From: Akkermansiaceae bacterium
GTDB taxonomy: Bacteria > Verrucomicrobiota > Verrucomicrobiia > Verrucomicrobiales > DEV007
Direction: 5' to 3'
Assembly (NCBI GenBank): GCA_024233085.1
Contig: JACKQC010000008.1
Coordinates: 124,001 to 188,000 of the forward strand
Length of the DNA: 64,000 bases
Below the pieces are notes generated by a model. That model saw only the letters and a list, made by a program, of their open reading frames with translations, ran no database searches and was not told the origin of the DNA. Of the stretch, positions 59,034 through 64,000 are shown piece by piece (within the stretch, counting starts at the first letter, position 1; every line of letters starts with the position of its first letter). A program made the translations under genes and the position numbers.

Positions 59034-61459
59034 GCGCCGACACCCTGACCGCCCCGCCCGATTCCGTCCCGGCGAAAACACACGCCTCGCTCGCGGACGC
59101 CGAGATCGACCTCTCGCTGGTCGACGGCATGGTTTCGCGCATCGGAAAGCGGTCGCAGGACCTCATTCCGCTCCTCCAGGCCATCCAGAAGCAATGGAAC
59201 TGGCTGCCGCCCGCCGCGCTGGAACGCCTCGCGGAGATCACCGAGATCACCCCCGACGCCATCACCGGCGTCTCGACCTTTTACCATCAGTTTCGCCATC
59301 ATCCGGTCGGCAAGCACATCATCAAGACCTGTGTCGGCACCGCCTGTCACGTGCGGGGCGCCTCGATCCTCGACGAGACCTTTCACAGCCATCTGAAAAT
59401 CCCGAAGGGCGAGCACACCAGCCCCGACAACGAGTTCACCTGCGAGGAGGTCGCCTGCCTCGGTTGCTGCATGCTCGCCCCCGTGGTGCAGATCGACGAC
59501 ACCATCTACGGCGAAGTCGGCGTGGTCGGTGTGCCCGGCTTGCTGAGCGATTTTCGCGCCAGCGAAAAGGCGAAGGCCGGCGATGTCGAGGAGGACGCCG
59601 AGCCGGACGCGAACGTGGTCGGCGAGGTGCGCATCTGTGTCTGCTCCAGTTGCACCGCCGGCGGCGCCTTCAAGGTTTACGAGGAGCTGATCAAAGTCGT
59701 CGACGACATGCGCCTGCCCGTCCGGGTGAAAAAGGTCGGCTGCAAGGGCGCCTCCTTCGAGACGCCGCTGATCGAGGTGTCGGTGTACAATCAGGCGAGA
59801 CACCGCTACGGCATGGTCAAGCCCACCGACGTGCGCGGCATCCTGCTGAAGCATTTCCGGCCCGCCAGTTGGCTCCGCCGCATGGGAGCCACCGCCTTCC
59901 ACCTGCTGGAGACGATGCTCACCGACGAGGACTGGGATCCGCCGACCCGATTTTCCAAGGACGTGCGTCAGACTGTGGACGAGCGCTTCGAGGGACCGCA
60001 GATACGATGCGTCACCGAGCACGCCGGGGTCCTCGATCCGCGCCGCATCGACGACTACCTTGCGCACGACGGGTTCGTGGCCATGGAGAAATGCCTCCGC
60101 GGCCTCGATCCCGAGTTCATCATCCAGGAAATGCTCGACAGCGGCCTGCGCGGCCGCGGCGGGGCCGGATTCCCGACCGGGATGAAGTGGCGCTTCGCCC
60201 GCGGCGCCGAAAACGACGTCAAATACGTCATCTGCAACGGGGACGAGGGCGATCCGGGGGCCTTCATGGACCGCATGATCCTCGAGTCCTTCCCCTTCCG
60301 CGTGATCGAGGGGATGGTGATCGCTGCTTATGTCATCGGGGCGGACAAGGGCTTCCTCTACATCCGCGCCGAGTATCCGCTGGCCACCGAGCGCATCCGC
60401 AACGCCATCGCCCAGTGCGAGGAGCGCGGCTACCTCGGCAAGGACATCATGGGCACCGGGAAAAACCTCCACCTCGAGGTCGTCGAGGGCGCCGGAGCCT
60501 TTGTCTGCGGCGAGGAGACCGCCCTCATGTCCGCCATCGAGGGCGGGCGCGGCATGCCACGCTTCCGTCCGCCTTTCCCCGCCCAGGCCGGGCTCTGGGG
60601 GAAACCGACCCTCATCAACAACGTCGAAACTTTCGCCACCATCTCGTGGATCATCCGAAACGGCGCCCAGAAATTCGCCGCCGTCGGCACCGAGAAAAGC
60701 AAGGGCACCAAGACCTTCGCCCTCGCCGGCAAGGTCAATCGCGGCGGCCTCATCGAGGTGCCCATGGGCATGACCATCCGCCAGATCGTCGAGGAAGTCG
60801 GCGGCGGCATTCCGAACGGCAAGAAACTCAAGGCCGTGCTGATGGGCGGCCCGTCCGGCGGCTGCGTGCCCGAGCACCTCGCCGACACGCCAGTCGATTT
60901 CGAGGAGATCAGCAAGGTCGGCGCCATCATGGGCTCCGGCGGCATGGTCGTGCTCGACGAGACCGACTGCATGGTCGATATCGCGAACTATTTCATGCGT
61001 TTCCTCCAGGACGAATCCTGCGGCAAATGCACCCACTGCCGCGTCGGCACCAAGCGCATGGGCGAAATCCTCGCCCGTCTCTGCGCCGGCCAGGGCCGGA
61101 AGGGCGACCTCGAAAAGCTCGAGGCCCTCGCCGCCATCACCAAGTCCGGCAGCCTCTGCGGCCTCGGCGTGACCGCGCCCAATCCCGTGCTATCCTGCAT
61201 GCGGTATTTCCGCGACGAATTCGAGGCCCACATCGCCGGCAAATGCCCCGCGAAAAAGTGCGTGTCGCTCGTTCGCTACGACATCAACGACGAATGCATC
61301 GGCTGCACCCGCTGCTCCCAGTATTGTCCGACCGACGCCATCCCCATGAATCCGTATCATCACCACGTGATCCAGGATCCGCTCTGCACCCGGTGCGATA
61401 TCTGCTTACAGGTCTGCCCGGTCGACGCCATCCACGTGGTGGATCTGAAGGAAGACTGA
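59030..61459 (+). CDS. NuoE-NuoF fusion with extra thioredoxin-like and ferredoxin domains
   Basis: 809 residues from a TTG at 59030. Domains in order: NuoE-like [2Fe-2S] thioredoxin fold (about 25-175, CVGTACHVRG and CLGCCMLAP), a second thioredoxin-like segment (CVCSSCTAGG, VGCKGASFE), the NuoF core (GRGGAGFPTGMKW for NADH, NGDEGDPGAFMDR for FMN, ESCGKCTHCRVGT for a [4Fe-4S]), and a C-terminal two-cluster ferredoxin (CIGCTRCSQYCPTDAI, CTRCDICLQVCPVDAI). This is the layout of HydB/HndC-type subunits used in electron bifurcation, not of complex I. No hydrogenase or formate dehydrogenase large subunit follows. Confidence 0.88.
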   Translation: MSADTLTAPPDSVPAKTHASLADAEIDLSLVDGMVSRIGKRSQDLIPLLQAIQKQWNWLPPAALERLAEITEITPDAITGVSTFYHQFRHHPVGKHIIKTCVGTACHVRGASILDETFHSHLKIPKGEHTSPDNEFTCEEVACLGCCMLAPVVQIDDTIYGEVGVVGVPGLLSDFRASEKAKAGDVEEDAEPDANVVGEVRICVCSSCTAGGAFKVYEELIKVVDDMRLPVRVKKVGCKGASFETPLIEVSVYNQARHRYGMVKPTDVRGILLKHFRPASWLRRMGATAFHLLETMLTDEDWDPPTRFSKDVRQTVDERFEGPQIRCVTEHAGVLDPRRIDDYLAHDGFVAMEKCLRGLDPEFIIQEMLDSGLRGRGGAGFPTGMKWRFARGAENDVKYVICNGDEGDPGAFMDRMILESFPFRVIEGMVIAAYVIGADKGFLYIRAEYPLATERIRNAIAQCEERGYLGKDIMGTGKNLHLEVVEGAGAFVCGEETALMSAIEGGRGMPRFRPPFPAQAGLWGKPTLINNVETFATISWIIRNGAQKFAAVGTEKSKGTKTFALAGKVNRGGLIEVPMGMTIRQIVEEVGGGIPNGKKLKAVLMGGPSGGCVPEHLADTPVDFEEISKVGAIMGSGGMVVLDETDCMVDIANYFMRFLQDESCGKCTHCRVGTKRMGEILARLCAGQGRKGDLEKLEALAAITKSGSLCGLGVTAPNPVLSCMRYFRDEFEAHIAGKCPAKKCVSLVRYDINDECIGCTRCSQYCPTDAIPMNPYHHHVIQDPLCTRCDICLQVCPVDAIHVVDLKED

Positions 61460-61501
61460 ACGGCGAATCGCGAAACCTTCGAAATCCGACCCCTATTCCC
61501 G

Positions 61502-61542
61502 CACCCAACAGGGTTGAGTCACCGACCCAACCCTGTTGAATC
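61502..61542. repeat. 22-bp-period palindromic repeat, locus 8 (2 units)
   Basis: Units 61502-61520 (core AGG) and 61524-61542 (core CCT) face each other across ACC, within what should be one operon. Confidence 0.93.
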
Positions 61543-61560
61543 GAAAGCCCCCGGAACGAA

Positions 61561-63300
61561 ATGAAGCTGACGATCGACAATATCGAAGTCGAAATCGACG
61601 AGCCGATGACGATCTTTCACGCCGCCCAGAAGGCGGGGATCGACATCCCGGTGATGTGCTACAAGGAGGGCTACGATTATTTCACCTCCTGCATGATCTG
61701 CGTGGTGAAGGACATGAAGACGGGCAAGACGGTGCCCGGCTGCTCCGCCCAGGCCCTCGATGGCATGGTGATCGAGACGCAGTGCGAGGAAATTCGCGAG
61801 GCGCGCAAATCCACGCTGGAGCTGCTCCTCAGCGAGCACGTCGGCGACTGCGAGGCGCCCTGCCAGCGGCTCTGCGCCGTGCATTCCGAGATCCCGAAGA
61901 TGATCCGCGAGATCAAGGAGGAACAATTCGAGGACGCCATCGCCACCGTGCGCGCCGACATGGCCATCCCGTCAATCCTCGAGCGTTTCTGCAATGCGCC
62001 TTGCGAAAAAGGCTGCCGCCGCGCCCAGTATGACGAGGGCGTGTCCATCCGGCACCTGACCCGCTACATTTCCGACTGGGATTTGAAACGCGAGACGCCC
62101 TACCTGCCGCCGATGCGGGAGAGCACGGGCAAGAAGATCGCCATCGTCGGCTCCGGCTCGACCGGTCTCGCGGCGGCCTTCTACGCCGCGCGCGAGGGCC
62201 ATGCCATCACCGTTTTCGAAAAGCAGGACCGCTTCGGCGGGCGCTTGCTGACCGATGACTTCGACCAGAGCCTGATGGAGGACTGGGTCATCGAGGGCGA
62301 GCTGCGCCTGCTCGGGCTGATGGGGGTGGAATTCAAGTCCGGCCAGACCCTTGGCGAACAGATTACGCTCGATTCCCTGACCAGGGACTTCGACGCCGTG
62401 ATCCTGGCGCTCGGTCCGACCGGGAACGACGTTCTCGAAACGCTCGGGATTCCCGCCACCGACAAGGGCATCAAGATCAATCCCAAGACCGCCATGACCG
62501 GCGTCAAGGGCGTCTTCGCCGCCGGCAATCTGGTCAAAAGCGGCATGCCCATCCTCAAGTCGGTGCAGGCGGCCAAGGACGCCGCGACCTGCGCCAGCCA
62601 GTTCGCCAACGGCGAGGAAATCTCGGGCATCTACGAAATGTACAACCACATGATGGGGCGACTGCAGGAGGGCGAGATCGACATTTTCGTCTCCGGCGCC
62701 GATCCCATTCCCCGGTTGAAGCCCGAGAATCTCGAAGTCGAGGGCTACAATCTGGCCGATGCCAAGGTGGAGGGCGGCCGCTGCATGCACTGCGACTGCC
62801 GCGCCTCGCACAACTGCAAGCTCCGCATCTACAGCGACGAATACGGCGCCAAGCAGAACGAGTTCAAGGGCGAGCAGCGCGCGAAGTACGTTCACGTCAA
62901 TCAGGACGCCGGGGCCGTCTTCGAGTCCGGAAAATGCATCAAGTGCGGCCTCTGTGTGCAGGTGACCAACGCCAACGGCGAGCCCTACGGTTTCACATTC
63001 GTTGGCCGGGGCTTCGACGTCACCGCCGGCGTCTCGCTCGACAAGACTCTCGCCGAAGGACTCGAGCAGGTGGCCGATCTGGTGGTGGAGGCCTGTCCGA
63101 CGGGCGCTCTCTCCCACAACGAGAAATACGTGCCCGCCTACGTTCCCGAGGACCAGTACCAGCACGTCGGCGCCGAGTGGAGCCCGGAACACGGCCAAGG
63201 CACGGGATGCTGTGGCGGTGGAGGCGGCTGTGGCGACGGTGAATGCGGTGGCGGCGCGGCGTCCCCGCCGGCCGAACTCGCCGAGGCGCCGTCGAAGTGA
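61561..63300 (+). CDS. GltD-like flavoprotein with N-terminal [2Fe-2S] and C-terminal iron-sulfur domain
   Basis: 579 residues. An N-terminal [2Fe-2S] domain (cysteines in VMCYKEG, TSCMICVV and VPGCSAQ) leads to a region with CEAPCQRLC and CNAPCEKGCRRAQ, as in the FAD-binding Fe-S part of GltD/Nfn proteins, then a dinucleotide fold (AIVGSGSTGLAAAFYAAREG; AAGNLVKSG) and a C-terminal part with CMHCDCRASHNC, CIKCGLCVQ and a Cys/Gly-rich end. The last 30 residues (CCGGGGGCGDGECGG) look metal-binding. With the NuoEF fusion it probably makes an NAD(P)H-linked electron-transfer or bifurcating complex; the electron acceptor is not identified. Confidence 0.82.
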   Translation: MKLTIDNIEVEIDEPMTIFHAAQKAGIDIPVMCYKEGYDYFTSCMICVVKDMKTGKTVPGCSAQALDGMVIETQCEEIREARKSTLELLLSEHVGDCEAPCQRLCAVHSEIPKMIREIKEEQFEDAIATVRADMAIPSILERFCNAPCEKGCRRAQYDEGVSIRHLTRYISDWDLKRETPYLPPMRESTGKKIAIVGSGSTGLAAAFYAAREGHAITVFEKQDRFGGRLLTDDFDQSLMEDWVIEGELRLLGLMGVEFKSGQTLGEQITLDSLTRDFDAVILALGPTGNDVLETLGIPATDKGIKINPKTAMTGVKGVFAAGNLVKSGMPILKSVQAAKDAATCASQFANGEEISGIYEMYNHMMGRLQEGEIDIFVSGADPIPRLKPENLEVEGYNLADAKVEGGRCMHCDCRASHNCKLRIYSDEYGAKQNEFKGEQRAKYVHVNQDAGAVFESGKCIKCGLCVQVTNANGEPYGFTFVGRGFDVTAGVSLDKTLAEGLEQVADLVVEACPTGALSHNEKYVPAYVPEDQYQHVGAEWSPEHGQGTGCCGGGGGCGDGECGGGAASPPAELAEAPSK

Positions 63301-63613
63301 CCGGACAGACCGGGGCGACGGTTCGATAGGAGCCGTTTACGGGCCGTCGAAGCCGAATTGAGAAGGGGAATCCCGCCGGGATTCCGCACGGCAGCCCAGG
63401 ATTGCCGACAGGCTACCCCGGGGCCGAGCGAGAATCCCCCACCGAACCTCGAGCAGGTTCCGGAGTCGTTTGCTTCGGAGGGATCGCGAACGCAAGTCCT
63501 GCAGGCTCGTCACCGGTTCCAACCGATCCGTTCCCGGGACTCTCCCGCACCCCGGGCGATGACCCGAAACGCCGTTGTCGTTATCGATCAGTGCAAATCT
63601 GACAGGTCATCGG
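63301..63613. other. intergenic region with a hairpin
   Basis: No gene is supported. A perfect hairpin GGAATCCC/GGGATTCC with a 3-base loop lies at 63367-63385, without a T tract. The rest shows nothing distinctive. Confidence 0.5.
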
Positions 63614-63832
63614 TCAAAACGGCGTCCGCATGCCGAAGGCCCTGAGCACGCACCAGCCGCGCAGGCCCTCGTAGAGGGCGACCAGTCCGAGCGCCCCGAG
63701 CCCGCTGGACCAGAAGACGTCGCCTTTCGCCGCGTAGAGCCAAGCCGCCGCGCCCAGGCAGGCCAGCCCGGCGAGGATGCGGGCGGCGCGTCCTTTGCGG
63801 TCGATGTTGCAGGTCCAGAATTCGTCGCTCAT
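63614..63832 (-). CDS. DUF2892/YgaP-like small membrane protein
   Basis: 72 residues with two membrane helices (about 18-36 and 41-58). It starts MSDEFWTCNIDRKGRAARIL, close to the CNIG...RIIRI opening of the family, and contains the expected GWCVLRAFGM near the end with the conserved Gly-Trp-Cys. The family is often next to rhodanese or sulfur-handling genes; function unknown. It is the last gene in the window on the minus strand. Confidence 0.8.
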   Translation of the reverse strand: MSDEFWTCNIDRKGRAARILAGLACLGAAAWLYAAKGDVFWSSGLGALGLVALYEGLRGWCVLRAFGMRTPF

Positions 63833-64000
63833 GCCCGATTGAATGACGGATTCCGCCCTCCGGCAACCTGGAAATCCGGAGAGATCGCACCGAGGCCGGC
63901 GGAGAATCGTGGCATCGCCATCCTGGCCATGTTTTCGGGAAAGCGACTGTTCTCCCGAGAACCCACCGTCCGACCTCCCCCGGGGCGCCGGCGCCGCATG

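Noticed and set aside
59030..61459. NuoE-NuoF fusion as complex I subunits
   Set aside because: It carries an extra thioredoxin-like segment and a C-terminal two-cluster ferredoxin, and no other nuo gene is near, so a HydB/HndC-like role fits better.

Overview
The window is high-GC bacterial chromosome, densely packed, with no rRNA and no intact phage or transposase. It most likely comes from the Planctomycetes-Verrucomicrobia-Chlamydiae group, probably Verrucomicrobiota. This rests on gene content: two proteins carry the small SHD1-type domain common in that group, one of them joined to a planctomycete-type cytochrome c domain; the succinate dehydrogenase is the three-subunit cytochrome b558 kind; and many start codons have no Shine-Dalgarno sequence. 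The assignment is inference.

Layout. 1-4 kb: FHA and vWA signalling proteins, panD and a ClpX-like ATPase without a zinc finger, all on the minus strand. 4-10.7 kb: a secreted SGNH hydrolase, thiG, tRNA-Asp beside a 116-bp direct repeat that contains the tRNA 3' end, rplS, a lipoprotein MsrA, two small unknown proteins, a DUF374 acyltransferase overlapping folD, and tRNA-Pro. 10.8-16.4 kb: the arginine pathway argC-argJ-argB-argD-argF, glutamate to citrulline. 16.4-20 kb: sdhCAB. 20-28.3 kb: a secreted esterase, a BamE-like lipoprotein, tRNA-Thr, a Fic protein, rpmE, prfA, a Uma2-type protein and CorA. 28.3-36 kb: a c-type cytochrome-like protein, an NsrR-type repressor divergent from a diheme cytochrome c with an NsrR-like operator between them, a fatty acid desaturase, and an FAH-family hydrolase plus UxaA-type dehydratase pair for sugar-acid breakdown.

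36-43 kb is the accessory region. A 21-bp tandem repeat encodes a heptad-repeat protein, followed by a damaged type I restriction-modification island: a truncated hsdM, a HEPN/Abi gene set between two copies of the hsdM tail, an hsdS broken by two compensating homopolymer indels, an OLD-like ATPase-nuclease, and an HsdR N-terminus joined to a DUF559 nuclease. Short palindromic elements interrupt these genes in multiples of three bases, so the reading frame survives.

43-64 kb: a SulP transporter with a structured leader, a SNF2 helicase, SHD1 proteins, a GAF protein, an OB-fold protein, a sugar-acid-like cluster (bicupin isomerase, aldehyde dehydrogenase, FSA-type transaldolase), thrC and a SerA-like dehydrogenase, then a PQQ-like propeller protein overlapping a NuoE-NuoF fusion, a GltD-like flavoprotein, and a DUF2892 protein.

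Running through the window is a dispersed repeat: a 19-bp palindrome (GACCCAAC, core CCT or AGG, GTTGGGTC) in pairs or triplets with a 22-bp period. It occurs at eight gene ends and once inside the argB coding sequence. This family and the in-frame palindromic insertions in the restriction island are the most unusual things here.
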